A DNA stretch of 64,000 bases from Flavobacteriales bacterium (GCA_016704485.1 JADJAA010000001.1:310001-374000); one strand, 5' to 3'. Numbered from the stretch's first letter, positions 24,784 through 34,578 are shown. Numbers and translations are program-made. Notes: generated from the sequence alone by a model not told the origin.

Positions 24784-27388
24784 CTACCCCAATATCTCCT
24801 CCGCTTTCTTCAACGCATCGCCCATACCACCGGGCTCCTTTCCACCGGCAGTTGCAAAGTCCGGTTGACCACCGCCGCCACCTTTTATAGATGGTGCAAT
24901 TTGTTTGATGATGTCCGTCGCTTTTAACTCTGTTGCGTCGGCGAAGGCTTTGCCCAATGAAACGGCCAAGAGCGGTTTACCTTCAACTATGCTTCCTACA
25001 ACCAATGCAAGATCGCCATGACTTTCGCGCAATTGATAGCCAAGGTCTTTCAAGCTTTGTGGGTCCAGGTCCAAACGTTGCACAAGCACCTTTCCTTTGC
25101 TCGTTGTCTTAGCTGCCTTCGGCAATTCCTGCGCTAAATTCTGTACGCGTTCTTTCGCGGCCTTCTCCAATTCCTTGGTCAACGTTGCATGTTGATCGAT
25201 CAATTTTTGCACCGCTTGAACAGGGTCCGCAGGATTTTTCAGCAGCGCGAGAATTGCTTCGAATTTCTCGATCTTCTCTTGCACGATGCGTTCGGCTGCT
25301 TCGCTTGTAACCGCCTCTATGCGGCGGATCCCGGCAGCCAATGCTCCTTCACTCACGATCTTGAACGGCCCAATGACACTGGTCCTTAGGACGTGCGTAC
25401 CGCCGCACAACTCCACGCTCGGCCCGAATTTCACTACACGCACTTGGTCGCCGTACTTCTCTCCGAAGAGCGCCATCGCGCCCATCTTTTTTGCCTCGTC
25501 AATGGGTACGTTGCGCTTATCATCAAAAGCAATATCCGCAGCGACCATGCTGTTCACCTCAGCTTCGATGGCTTCGAGTTCTTCGCTGGAAAGTTTCGCG
25601 AAATGACTGATGTCGAAGCGCAATTTATCCGGTGCAACCAGCGATCCCTTCTGCTCTACATGCGTTCCTAATTGCTTCCGCAATACGTGATGCAACAAGT
25701 GCGTAGCGGTGTGGTTGCGCATGGTAAGCGCACGTCTTTTCTCATCCACTTGAGCAGTGAGATCACCTTCCACATTTGCAGGCAAATTCTTTGCGAAGTG
25801 TACGATCAATTGGTTCTCGCGCTTGGTATCGAATACCTCGGTCCGTTCATCACCCAGGACCAACCAACCTTGATCACCAACTTGTCCACCACCTTCCGGA
25901 TAGAACGGTGTACGGTCCAACACGACCTGGTAGTGATCACCACTTTTTGCTGTGACCTTTCGGAAGCGGAGGATCTTCGCTGGTGTTCTCAATTCATCAT
26001 ACCCGACGAAATCCGTTTCACCTTTTGCCAGTTCGGTCCAATCGCCAGTGGCGACGGCCGTGGCGGCGCGGCTGCGCGTTTTCTGTTTTTGCAGCTCTGC
26101 TTCAAAGCCCTTCATGTCGACTACCCTACCCTGTTCACGTGCGATAAGCTGGGTTAAGTCAATCGGGAAACCGAACGTGTCGAACAGTTCAAATGCTTTG
26201 TCTCCGGGGATCTCGCCTTTTGTTTCGGCAAGCATTTGCTCAATGCGTTTAGTGCCTTGCTCCAAGGTGCGCAAGAATGCTTTCTCTTCTTCAAGTATCA
26301 CATTAACGACTATCTGTTGTTGCTTTTTCAACTCCGGGAACTGATCGCCCATTTGTCCCAACAAGCACAGGCACCAGTTCGTGCATGAATGCTTCCATGA
26401 AACCAAGGAAACTGTATCCGTACCGCACGGCACGGCGCAAGATCCTTCGTATCACATAACCTGCTCCCGTGTTACTCGGCAACTGTCCATCAGCAATTGC
26501 GAATGCAATAGCACGCACATGGTCCGCAATAACGCGCAACGCGATGTCGGTCTTTTCAGCTTTACCATAAGTCTTACCAGCATGCTTTGCCAAGGCCTGG
26601 ATCAGCGGTTGGAAAACGTCCGTGTCGTAGTTGCTCTGTTTTCCTTGAAGCACCATGCACAGGCGCTCGAACCCCATACCGGTGTCCACATGTTGCGCAG
26701 GCAGCGTGACAAGAGATCCATCCGCTTTGCGCTCGAATTGCATGAACACATTGTTCCAGATCTCGATCACTTGCGGGTGATCATTGTTCACCAATTCACT
26801 ACCAGGTGTTTTGGTTTTCTCCTCCGCAGAACGCACATCCACGTGGATCTCCGTGCATGGCCCACACGGGCCAGTATCACCCATCTCCCAGAAATTGTCC
26901 TTCTTATCGAAGGGTAGAACACGATCGGCAGGTAGGTACTTCAACCATAGTTCGCGTGTTTCATCATCCGCAGCAAGACCGTCCTTGTCATCACCTCCGA
27001 AATAGGTAACGTAAATGTTATTGGTATCGATCTTATACGTGTCGACCAACAATTCCCACGCCCATTGCACAGCTTCCTTCTTGAAATAATCACCGAAGCT
27101 CCAATTACCGAGCATCTCGAACATGGTGTGGTGGTACGTATCAATACCAACTTCTTCCAGGTCATTATGCTTACCACTAACGCGCAAACACTTCTGTGTA
27201 TCAGCGATCCGTTTATCCTTCGCTGGTCTATTCCCCAGGAACAGATCCTTGAACTGGTTCATACCCGCATTGGTGAACATCAATGTTGGGTCGTCCTTAA
27301 CTACCATCGGAGCGCTAGGCACAATGGCGTGACCGCGCTTAGCAAAATGATCAAGGAATTGTTGACGGATCTGTACGGAAGTGAGCAT
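24784..27388 (-). CDS. alaS: Alanine-tRNA ligase with an apparent +1 frameshift
   Basis: Charges tRNA-Ala. The N-terminal frame (27388 down to about 26361) has the class II catalytic core: GMNQFKDLFLG, HHTMFEMLGNWSFGDYFK, GDTGPCGPC and NTGAGYVIRRILRRA. The C-terminal frame (about 26351 to 24784) carries the editing domain HTATHLLHHV, the CGGTHV zinc site, and the C-Ala end KGGGGGQPDFA. The frames meet at MHELVPVL / QMGDQFPEL, around 26351-26361, where one extra base (A in gggacaaatg) breaks the reading frame. Removing it gives an 867-aa protein of normal length. Because this gene is essential, a consensus error is more likely than a real mutation. Confidence 0.93.
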
Positions 27389-27407
27389 GGGCTGTTCAAT
27401 GCGGCGC

Positions 27408-27415
27408 CAAAGGTA
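27408..27415 (-). promoter_or_regulatory. Probable -7 box (TACCTTTG) of alaS
   Basis: Exact TAnnTTTG match on the minus strand, 19 bases before the ATG at 27388, which also supports that start over longer ones. Confidence 0.55.
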
Positions 27416-27593
27416 TGCGGAGCGAAGAAGAACTATGAAGCATCGATCTTTTTCTGGCTCATATTCAGAAGTTGTATATCCCCATTTGTGGGTATTGTGA
27501 GCCGCAGTACAAAGGGCCATTTTTGCAATGTTCACGTATAGCGAACTCTCCTAATAATTAAAGTTAATACGCTGAGCCGCCTCTCCCTGCAAC

Positions 27594-27623
27594 CGGACGG
27601 CACCGATCAAAAGGTGCCGTCCG
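27594..27623. repeat. Hairpin in the alaS-M23 intergenic region
   Basis: Perfect 11-base arms cggacggcacc (27594-27604) and ggtgccgtccg (27613-27623) with an 8-base loop. It sits between divergent genes, so it is unlikely to be a simple terminator and may be a repeat element. Confidence 0.7.
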
Positions 27624-27727
27624 AACTGTTTTGTACCAGTGGGGTGCGGCGCATTCTTACTTTCTCTTTTCACTGAATTTCGGTTGCACAACTTTGGGTT
27701 CAATTCACTTTCGGGCGAAAGATCTTT

Positions 27728-27747
27728 GGGCGAATGATCATTCGCCC
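27728..27747. repeat. 20-base perfect palindrome (GGGCGAATGATCATTCGCCC)
   Basis: Self-complementary without a loop, preceded by a partial relative, gggcgaaagatcttt. It lies in the 427-base divergent intergenic space, about 34 bases before the M23 promoter box. This core resembles short mobile palindromes I have seen scattered in unrelated genomes, but that is recollection, not a search. Confidence 0.7.
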
Positions 27748-27780
27748 CTGCACGGTTCGGTCCAAATGCTCGGTTGCGTT

Positions 27781-27788
27781 TATCTTCG
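27781..27788 (+). promoter_or_regulatory. Probable -7 box (TATCTTCG) of the M23 peptidase gene
   Basis: TAnnTTCG match 27 bases before the ATG at 27816. Confidence 0.45.
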
Positions 27789-27815
27789 CCGTCCGTTTGG
27801 CCGCTTGATCGAACC

Positions 27816-28787
27816 ATGGCAGAACTTAAATACCGATTCAATCCAGATACGCTGAATTTCGAGCGTATTCGTCTTTCCGCGTGGCAGCGGTCCAAAAGGA
27901 TCGGTCTAATGCTCTTACCGGGACTGTTGGTCGGCCTCGTTTGTACGTTCCTTGTCTATCAGTTCCTGGACTCACCCAAAGAAGCCAATCTGCGTCGTGA
28001 GAACCAGCAGCTCCTTGTGCAATATGAACTGCTCAACAAACAACTCGGGGAATACGACAACGTACTGTCGGATGTACGTAGACGCGACGACAATATCTAC
28101 CGCGTGATCTTTGAAGCTGACCCATTGCCGGAGAGCATGCGCCAAGCAGGATCCGGCGGGGTTAACCGGTACAAGGACCTTCAAGGTTACGCGAGCAGTG
28201 ACATTGTGATCGATACGAAAAAACGCTTGGACAAGTTGACCAGACAGCTCTTGGTACAATCGCGCTCACTGGATCATGTGGCCGAACTCGTCCTTAAGAA
28301 ACAGGATATGTTGGCTTCCATACCCGCAGTGCAACCGATCAATAACAAGGACCTTACCATGATCGCGAGTGGTTATGGCATGCGCATACACCCGATCCAC
28401 AAGATCCCGAAATTCCATGCTGGAATGGATTTCACCGCGAAGGTCGGCACGCCCATCTATGCAACAGGAGATGGCCGCGTTACGTTCGCGGATTATTCCA
28501 CCAATGGATATGGTATGCATGTGATCGTGGATCACGGGTTCGATTATGAAACGCTTTACGCGCACATGAGCGTTCTAAAGGTTAAGAACGGACAACGTCT
28601 ACAACGTGGTGACCTGCTGGGCTTTGTGGGTAACTCCGGACTAAGTTCCGGGCCACATCTTCATTACGAGGTACACAAGGGAAGTGAAGCCGTTGATCCC
28701 GCCAACTATTATTTCAACGATCTTACTCCGGAAGAGTATACCCGGTTACTTGAAATTTCCCGTAACGCCGGGCAATCCTACGACTAA
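27816..28787 (+). CDS. Membrane-anchored M23 (LytM-type) peptidase
   Basis: A 323-aa protein. One transmembrane helix (about residues 28-52), a coiled-coil-prone stretch (LRRENQQLLVQYELLNKQL), and a C-terminal M23 domain with HAGMDFTAKVGTPIYATGDG, VIVDHGFDYETLYAHMS and SGPHLHYEV. The zinc ligands (H-x(3)-D and H-x-H) are intact, so it should cut peptidoglycan cross-links in the periplasm. ATG at 27816 was chosen over the longer frame from 27774 because the promoter box lies between them. The order alaS / M23 peptidase / MerR is common in Bacteroidota. Confidence 0.92.
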   Translation: MAELKYRFNPDTLNFERIRLSAWQRSKRIGLMLLPGLLVGLVCTFLVYQFLDSPKEANLRRENQQLLVQYELLNKQLGEYDNVLSDVRRRDDNIYRVIFEADPLPESMRQAGSGGVNRYKDLQGYASSDIVIDTKKRLDKLTRQLLVQSRSLDHVAELVLKKQDMLASIPAVQPINNKDLTMIASGYGMRIHPIHKIPKFHAGMDFTAKVGTPIYATGDGRVTFADYSTNGYGMHVIVDHGFDYETLYAHMSVLKVKNGQRLQRGDLLGFVGNSGLSSGPHLHYEVHKGSEAVDPANYYFNDLTPEEYTRLLEISRNAGQSYD

Positions 28788-28808
28788 GCCTAGCGCACTG
28801 TGCACTGT

Positions 28809-29162
28809 ATGCCTTACAAGGAAAAAACCATTGGTAAATTGTACTGGTCCATCGGAGAGGTGGCAGAACGGTTGAACGTGAACACATCCCTGATACGTTA
28901 TTGGGAAAAAGAATTTGGATCACTACGACCAAAACGCACCGGTAAAGGCGATAGGCTCTATACGCAAAAGGACATTGATCATTTGCAAACGATCCAACAC
29001 TTGGTAAAGGAAAAGGGATTCACTTTACAAGGTGCGAAGGACCAACTGAAAAGTGGCGAGATATTGGAACAAGAAACACAGGTACCCACGTTACCCGAAC
29101 TGAAAGTACGACTTGAACGTTTGCGGGAAATGGTACTCTCGCTCAAACAAAGAGTCAATTGA
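28809..29162 (+). CDS. MerR-family transcriptional regulator
   Basis: A 117-aa protein with a MerR winged helix at residues about 12-80: YWSIGEVAERLNVNTSLIRYWEKEF, then YTQKDIDHLQTI and LVKEKGFTLQGAKDQL. The C-terminal part is a short coiled coil (LPELKVRLERLREMVLSLKQ) with no effector-binding domain or metal cysteines. ATG at 28809 preferred over GTG at 28800. It follows the M23 gene by 21 bases and is probably co-transcribed. Confidence 0.9.
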   Translation: MPYKEKTIGKLYWSIGEVAERLNVNTSLIRYWEKEFGSLRPKRTGKGDRLYTQKDIDHLQTIQHLVKEKGFTLQGAKDQLKSGEILEQETQVPTLPELKVRLERLREMVLSLKQRVN

Positions 29163-29179
29163 ATCTACGGCTCTAGTAC

Positions 29180-30148
29180 TTAACAATATCGGTTCGGCTC
29201 CAAGTAATTCTTCACGTAATCGGTTACGCCATCTTCCAATGAAGTGAATGGTTGAGCATAACCGATACCTTTCAATTTATCCATTTTGGCTTCCGTGAAG
29301 TATTGATACTTATCCCGGATATCCATTGGTGTATCAATGAAGGCGATGTTCTCTTGTACGCTCATTGCTTTGAACGTGGCCCGTGCGAGATCCAGGAATG
29401 TTCGCGCTTGACCGGTGCCTAAATTGTACAGCCCATTGTTCTTGCGATGTTCCATCAAGAACAAACACACGCGACACAGGTCCTTCACGTAAACGAAATC
29501 GCGCAACTGCTCACCGTCCTTATAGTCCGGATGATGACTGCGGAAAAGCTTCATGCCACCCGAACTCTTGATCTGGTTGAAGGCATGCATGATCACGCTT
29601 GCCATGCGCCCCTTGTGATATTCATTCGGACCATACACATTAAAGAACTTCAACCCGGCCCAGAAAAACGGTTTTCGCTCCTGAGCTAATGCCCATACGT
29701 CAAAGTCGTTCTTGCTTTCACCATACGGATTCAGTGGCACTAAGCGCTGTGGCAAAGTATCGTCCGTATCGCCATAACCCAATTCACCATTGCCATACGT
29801 TGCCCCTGATGAAGCATAGACCAGCGGTATGCCATACTTGACGCACGCCTCCCACATTCGTTGACTGTATGCTACATTGAGTTCATCGAATATCGTCCTG
29901 TCGAACTCGGTGGTATCCGTTCGCGCTCCAAGGTGGAAAATGAACTGGACCAACCTCTCGTTCTCTTCCAGCCAATCAAAGAACTTGTTGCGATCAACTT
30001 TCGCCGTGAGTTTCTTGCCTTTAAGGTTAGCGGCCTTTTCCGAACGGGAGAAATCATCTACTGCAACGATATCCGCCCAGCCCTGCCGAAGCAATTCGCC
30101 CACCAATGCACTTCCTATGAAACCCGCTGCTCCTGTAACCACGATCAT
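29180..30148 (-). CDS. hldD: ADP-L-glycero-D-manno-heptose 6-epimerase
   Basis: Short-chain dehydrogenase-type epimerase that makes the heptose donor for the LPS inner core. At 322 aa it is typical. It shows NAD-binding GAAGFIGS (residues ~7-14), HLGARTDTTE, YASSGATYG, the catalytic PYGESK, FNVYGPNEYHKGRMAS and the C-terminal QYFTEAKMDKLK that is specific for HldD. ATG at 30148 is fixed by the domain start and by a TACATTTG box five bases upstream. Divergent from queD. Confidence 0.95.
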   Translation of the reverse strand: MIVVTGAAGFIGSALVGELLRQGWADIVAVDDFSRSEKAANLKGKKLTAKVDRNKFFDWLEENERLVQFIFHLGARTDTTEFDRTIFDELNVAYSQRMWEACVKYGIPLVYASSGATYGNGELGYGDTDDTLPQRLVPLNPYGESKNDFDVWALAQERKPFFWAGLKFFNVYGPNEYHKGRMASVIMHAFNQIKSSGGMKLFRSHHPDYKDGEQLRDFVYVKDLCRVCLFLMEHRKNNGLYNLGTGQARTFLDLARATFKAMSVQENIAFIDTPMDIRDKYQYFTEAKMDKLKGIGYAQPFTSLEDGVTDYVKNYLEPNRYC

Positions 30149-30153
30149 GGCCA

Positions 30154-30161
30154 CAAATGTA
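30154..30161 (-). promoter_or_regulatory. Probable -7 box (TACATTTG) of hldD
   Basis: Exact match on the minus strand only five bases before the ATG, so the transcript would be leaderless or nearly so. Confidence 0.5.
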
Positions 30162-30206
30162 GGCCGCTGAATAGCGCTGACCAACCGCTGGTCTGGATGG
30201 ACCCCG

Positions 30207-30214
30207 TACATTTG
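30207..30214 (+). promoter_or_regulatory. Probable -7 box (TACATTTG) of queD-folE
   Basis: Exact match 20 bases before the queD ATG. Together with the hldD box it makes an 86-base divergent promoter region. Confidence 0.5.
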
Positions 30215-30234
30215 CAGCCCTTTCATTCAACCCA

Positions 30235-30654
30235 ATGGCAACCGTACACATTACTCGCCGCGAACGATTTAGCGCCGCCCATAAATTGAGCCTGCCGGAT
30301 TGGAGCGCCGAAAAGAACATGGCGGTCTTCGGGAAATGCTCCAACCCTAACTGGCACGGGCATAACTACGAGCTTTGGGTCACTGTGAAAGGAACGCCTG
30401 ACCCATTGACCGGATTCGTTGTGGATCTCAGTGAGCTCGGTCGCATAGTGAATGATAAGATAATCCGGTACGTGGATCACAAGAACTTGGACATGGATGT
30501 GCCTTTCATGAATGGCCGCTTAAGCAGCACCGAGAATTTGGCGATCGCTTTCTGGGAACAGCTGAAGGAACCGTTGGAAGCCCTTGGTTGTACCATGCAT
30601 TGTATAAAGATCAGAGAAACCGAGAATAATCACGTGGAATACCATGGCGAGTGA
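30235..30654 (+). CDS. queD: 6-pyruvoyltetrahydropterin / 6-carboxytetrahydropterin synthase
   Basis: A 139-aa T-fold enzyme. Zinc ligands: H in FSAAHKL and the HGH pair in NPNWHGHNYEL; the catalytic cysteine is in FGKCSN; the substrate-anchoring glutamate lies in KIRETENN near the C-terminus. It converts dihydroneopterin triphosphate to a tetrahydropterin, most often the queuosine intermediate in bacteria. The directly overlapping folE supplies its substrate. QueD versus eukaryote-like PTPS activity is not certain because queC and queE are not in view. Confidence 0.88.
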   Translation: MATVHITRRERFSAAHKLSLPDWSAEKNMAVFGKCSNPNWHGHNYELWVTVKGTPDPLTGFVVDLSELGRIVNDKIIRYVDHKNLDMDVPFMNGRLSSTENLAIAFWEQLKEPLEALGCTMHCIKIRETENNHVEYHGE

Positions 30655-31270
30655 ACACGAAACAACGGGTGAAGGCTACGAGCGGGTCGAGCATTACAAT
30701 AGTGCTGGCATAGAACGTATCGGCACCCATTATACCGATATTCTGAAAGCGATCGGTGAAGACCCTGAACGTGAAGGTCTTAAACGCACACCGGAACGTG
30801 TAGCCAAGGCGTTGCAATACCTCACGCACGGCTACGACATTGATCCTGGAGCGATCCTGCGGAGCGCTATATTCACTGAACAATACAGCCAAATGGTGCT
30901 GGTGAAGGACATTGAAGTTTACAGTATGTGCGAACACCATATGCTGCCATTCTTCGGCAAAGCCCATGTTGCCTATATACCGAACGGTAAGATCGTTGGG
31001 CTTAGCAAGATCCCACGTGTTGTCGATGCTTTTGCCCGCAGGCTTCAAGTTCAAGAACGGTTGACCAATGAGATCCGTGATTGTATCAAGGAGGCGATCA
31101 ATCCACATGGGGTGGCTGTGGTGATCGAATGCAGCCACCTGTGCATGCAAATGCGAGGCATACAGAAGCAGAATTCCGTTACCACTACCTCTGCGTTTAC
31201 GGGCGTCTTTCTTGAAGACCAACGCACGCGCGATGAATTCATCAAGTTGATCAGCTCAAAACTTCACTGA
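30644..31270 (+). CDS. folE: GTP cyclohydrolase I
   Basis: Opens GTP to 7,8-dihydroneopterin triphosphate, the first step to folate, tetrahydropterin and queuosine. The 208-aa protein has DPEREGLKRTPERVAKA, the zinc and active-site motif SMCEHHMLPFFGKAHVAY, GLSKIPRVV and the second zinc cysteine in ECSHLCMQMRG. The start overlaps queD by 11 bases, so the two are co-translated and feed one pathway. Confidence 0.97.
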   Translation: MASEHETTGEGYERVEHYNSAGIERIGTHYTDILKAIGEDPEREGLKRTPERVAKALQYLTHGYDIDPGAILRSAIFTEQYSQMVLVKDIEVYSMCEHHMLPFFGKAHVAYIPNGKIVGLSKIPRVVDAFARRLQVQERLTNEIRDCIKEAINPHGVAVVIECSHLCMQMRGIQKQNSVTTTSAFTGVFLEDQRTRDEFIKLISSKLH

Positions 31271-31359
31271 TCACACCACTTTCGCGCAATACCTTCAAGG
31301 GAAATTCCGTACCTTAGGCGTAACGAGCCAACAATTACCGACCTTTGTATTCATAAGCA

Positions 31360-32112
31360 ATGGAACAGAACAATTTCCCCCAAGCACAGACAGGTAACGT
31401 CATTTACGGACCGGACAGTGCAACGACCGTGCGCCTTTTCTTGGCCAACGTGTTCAGCTACATGACATTGGCGCTTGTGATCAGCGGCGTAATGGCGTGG
31501 TGGTTCGCTAGCACACCCGCACTTTACGGGTATCTTTTCAATACTGATGCCGATGGGTTCATCACCGGTAGCAGCATTTTAGGCTATGTGGTCATGTTCG
31601 CTCCACTCGGATTGGTATTGCTCATGGGCGGATTGGTGAATAAAATGAGCGGCATGATGCTCATGATCGCCTTCTTCGGATTTTCTGCGATCATGGGGAT
31701 CAGCTTATGCTACATCTTCTTCGCTTACTCCATGGCGGCCATCATCAAGGTCTTCTTCATCACCTCTGCAGTATTCGGCACCATGGCCGTTGCGGGCTAC
31801 ACCACCAAAACGGACCTGACCAAAATGGGCAGTATCCTCATGATCGGTCTGATCGGCATCATCATCGCTTCGGTGGTTAACATGTTCCTGAAGAGCGATA
31901 CGATGAGCTATCTTGTAAGCATTATCGGCGTTGTAGTATTCACAGGATTAACGGCATATGACGTGCAACGCTTAAAGACCATGGGCGAGCAAGTAGCTAC
32001 CGGAACTGAAAGTGCCAAGAAAATGGCATTGATGGGCGCGCTTAGCTTGTATCTGAATTTCATCAACTTATTCTTGATGTTGCTCCGCTTGTTCGGCGGA
32101 AACCGCAACTGA
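31360..32112 (+). CDS. Bax inhibitor-1 / YccA family membrane protein
   Basis: A 250-aa protein with about seven transmembrane helices and the family pattern: a polar N-terminus, MTLALVISGVMAWW, GYVVMFAPLGLVLLM, YIFFAYSMAAI and AVFGTMAVAGYTTKTDLTKMG, ending in TGLTAYDVQRLK and a short polar tail. BI-1 proteins are pH-sensitive calcium-leak channels in characterised cases; the role in bacteria is not settled. Confidence 0.92.
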   Translation: MEQNNFPQAQTGNVIYGPDSATTVRLFLANVFSYMTLALVISGVMAWWFASTPALYGYLFNTDADGFITGSSILGYVVMFAPLGLVLLMGGLVNKMSGMMLMIAFFGFSAIMGISLCYIFFAYSMAAIIKVFFITSAVFGTMAVAGYTTKTDLTKMGSILMIGLIGIIIASVVNMFLKSDTMSYLVSIIGVVVFTGLTAYDVQRLKTMGEQVATGTESAKKMALMGALSLYLNFINLFLMLLRLFGGNRN

Positions 32113-32197
32113 TCATTTCAACCGTGCAAGGTCCGAGGAATGTGGCGCTCATGCCATTGTCCTCGGACCTTGTATCTTGGCACCTAGCAAACGCGCA

Positions 32198-33073
32198 ATG
32201 ACCGCTTACGTTTTTCCCGGACAAGGCAGCCAATTCTCCGGAATGGGCAAGGACCTGTATGATGCCGATAGCAATGCCCGGATCTGGTTCGAACATGCGA
32301 ATGACATCCTCGGCTTCAACCTGACGGACATCATGTTCAAGGGTTCCGATGAGGACCTGAAACAAACGAATGTTACCCAACCTGCTATTTTCCTGCATAG
32401 TGTGGTGAAGGGAAAAGTGATGGGTGATGCCTTCCAGCCAAGCATGGTCGCAGGGCACTCACTTGGGGAGTTCAGTGCGCTGGTTGCGGCTGGGGCGATA
32501 GAGTTCTCCGATGGATTAAAGCTTGTTGCAGCACGTGCCAATGCAATGCAGAAAGCCTGCGCTGCACAACCCGGCACTATGGCTGCGATCATTGGCCTTG
32601 AAGATGCCAGGGTGGAGGAAATATGCAGTATGATCAGCGGCGTAGTAGTCCCAGCGAATTATAATTGCCCAGGTCAATTGGTGATCAGTGGTTCAATTGA
32701 AGCGGTTAATGCTGCATGTGAAGCTTTGAAAGAAGCGGGTGCAAGACGTGCCTTGATATTGCCGGTGGGCGGAGCATTCCACAGTCCATTGATGGAGCCT
32801 GCACGCGCTGAGCTAGCAACAGCCATTGAATTCACACCCATCGTGAACCCGCGTTGCCCGGTGTACCAAAATGTGGATGCTCGTCCGCACAGCGATCCTG
32901 CGCGCATCAAAGCAAACCTGATCGCGCAGCTTACTGCACCTGTTCGCTGGACACAGACCATGCAGAACATGCTTACAGATGGGATCAATAAGGCCGTTGA
33001 GGTAGGACCGGGTAGTGTACTACAAGGACTGTTCAAGAAAGTGAGCCGGGAATTGGAGACGGTAGCGGGGTAA
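32198..33073 (+). CDS. fabD: Malonyl-CoA:acyl carrier protein transacylase
   Basis: Loads malonyl groups onto ACP for fatty acid synthesis. The 291-aa protein shows FPGQGSQFSGMG at the N-terminus, the catalytic serine in AGHSLGEFSAL (about residue 87), arginine in AARANAMQ, and the catalytic histidine in GGAFHSPLM; VEVGPGSVLQGL near the end is typical. ATG at 32198 immediately precedes the first conserved strand; a TATCTTGG box lies 17 bases upstream. Confidence 0.95.
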   Translation: MTAYVFPGQGSQFSGMGKDLYDADSNARIWFEHANDILGFNLTDIMFKGSDEDLKQTNVTQPAIFLHSVVKGKVMGDAFQPSMVAGHSLGEFSALVAAGAIEFSDGLKLVAARANAMQKACAAQPGTMAAIIGLEDARVEEICSMISGVVVPANYNCPGQLVISGSIEAVNAACEALKEAGARRALILPVGGAFHSPLMEPARAELATAIEFTPIVNPRCPVYQNVDARPHSDPARIKANLIAQLTAPVRWTQTMQNMLTDGINKAVEVGPGSVLQGLFKKVSRELETVAG

Positions 33074-33260
33074 ATTATACTTTGCAGCGTTGCAAGTCAC
33101 CAGCTCGCCGTTCGATCGAGTCCAACACCAAGAACATCAGTTCCGGGAAGTCCTTGTATATGGATATTCTGGATCCGTGTTTTTTTCGGACAGCGAAAAA
33201 AGGGATTGATACGTCTATTGATCATGGCCTTGGAATTCAATTGTAATTGATCGTCACGCC

Positions 33261-34166
33261 ATGAAGTTCTACGTGCTTATAATATGTGTCATCATCATGC
33301 AGCGTAATACATATGCGCAACAACCAATCGGCACCTATATCGACCAAAGTCACTGGAGTATTCTGCATGGAGTTTTCGGCATGGGTTGGTATTTTGAAAC
33401 AGATGAATACGGATTTGTTGATACCCTGAGCATGTGCGGTGAGACCTATTCCGTATTGCCCTTACAATGGCAGGACACCGCGTACATCAGGAACGATGGT
33501 CAACGTGTTCTCTACCGGAACACAACGGATTGCATCGACAAAGAATACCTGATGTACGACTATTCCCTCGCGATCGGCGATAGTTCGTACTTGGGTCAAT
33601 ACTTGAGCGAACCGGATACCGGACTTTTCATCGTTGATACGATCGATCACGTAGTGATCAATGGGGTCTCGCGATTGCGTTACACAATGTTGTATGATCG
33701 CAATTGGGGTACGGACCCAATGAACTAAATGATCTGGATAAAAGGGATCGGTTCGCTTACCCATCCGTTCCATTCAATGGCATGTTGATTCGATGGATGC
33801 GAATCATCCTATCAATTGCTTTGTTACGATAGCCTTGGTACTCAGTTGTATTTGGACGAGCAGTTTGATACATGCTCATTTACCAATGTTGGTATTGCTG
33901 AACCCGGTGCGCTAGGGCAGAATACTGAATTCATTGTTTCACTGGATGCCGAGAATGGCACTTTACAGTTAACCTTCCCTATGGAATTTTCAAATGGAAC
34001 TCTTACGATCTATGATGCCACGGGCAAATTAATGGACAGGCAGAATATTGGTAAGGGGAATCGTACGGTTCAGAAAACGTTCACTGTAGATGGGTTGTTC
34101 ATTGGAGTTCTTTCGGACCGAAATGGCTCCCAATGGAAGGCGCGGTGGGTCAACACACGTCGGTAA
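33261..34166 (+). pseudogene. T9SS secreted protein gene broken by two in-frame stops
   Basis: A single frame of 302 codons encodes a signal peptide (MKFYVLIICVIIMQRNTYAQ), a body with LMYDYSLAIGDSSYL and LFIVDTIDHVVINGVSRLRY, then MIWIKGIGSLTHPF, FDGCESSYQLLCYD, and a C-terminal sorting-domain-like segment (TLTIYDATGKLMDRQNI). It is interrupted by TAA at 33726-33728 and TGA at 33786-33788, with no frame change, and the sequence on each side of both stops continues the same protein. Substitutions rather than indels make this look like a genuine pseudogene. The 187-base gap after fabD holds nothing recognisable. Confidence 0.75.
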
Positions 34167-34269
34167 TTGGGCGTTGCGACTCTGTCGTTTTCTGGAGAGT
34201 TTCGAAACCTGGGCGGTCGTTCTCCAATGAGATCGGATCCGTCAAGGCCTCTCTCATCGTCTACACAAC

Positions 34270-34277
34270 TATCTTTG
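34270..34277 (+). promoter_or_regulatory. Probable -7 box (TATCTTTG) of the MntA-HepT pair
   Basis: Exact TAnnTTTG match ending four bases before the ATG at 34282. Confidence 0.5.
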
Positions 34278-34281
34278 TGTC

Positions 34282-34578
34282 ATGCGGCTTGACGATCCCA
34301 CGATAGAAACTCTGCGCACCTACTTTGCCGATCGACCGATCACAAAAGCTTATGTGTTCGGATCTTTTGCACGCGGTGACGCTGATGAGCAGAGTGATCT
34401 GGACCTGCTTGTGGAATTGGATCACAGTAAACCGATAGGATGGGATTTCTATAGCTGGATGGAAGACCTTGAGATCTTATTGAAAAGGAAGGTGGATCTT
34501 GTTACCGAGAAGAGCCTGAGCAAACACATTAAGCAATACGTGGATAAGGATAAGCGTTTGATCTATGCGCGACCCTAA
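34282..34578 (+). CDS. mntA: MntA-type minimal nucleotidyltransferase antitoxin
   Basis: A 98-aa minimal nucleotidyltransferase. The signature GSx10DxD is exact: GSFARG at about residues 27-32 and DLD after ten spacer residues, with a third acidic residue in KVDLV. In characterised HepT/MntA systems this protein AMPylates the HEPN toxin and so neutralises it. It overlaps hepT by 14 bases. Confidence 0.88.
   Translation: MRLDDPTIETLRTYFADRPITKAYVFGSFARGDADEQSDLDLLVELDHSKPIGWDFYSWMEDLEILLKRKVDLVTEKSLSKHIKQYVDKDKRLIYARP

Noticed and set aside
26303..27535. A split alanyl-tRNA synthetase made of two separate genes
   Set aside because: The two frames overlap without a ribosome site for the second, and a single extra base explains the break completely.
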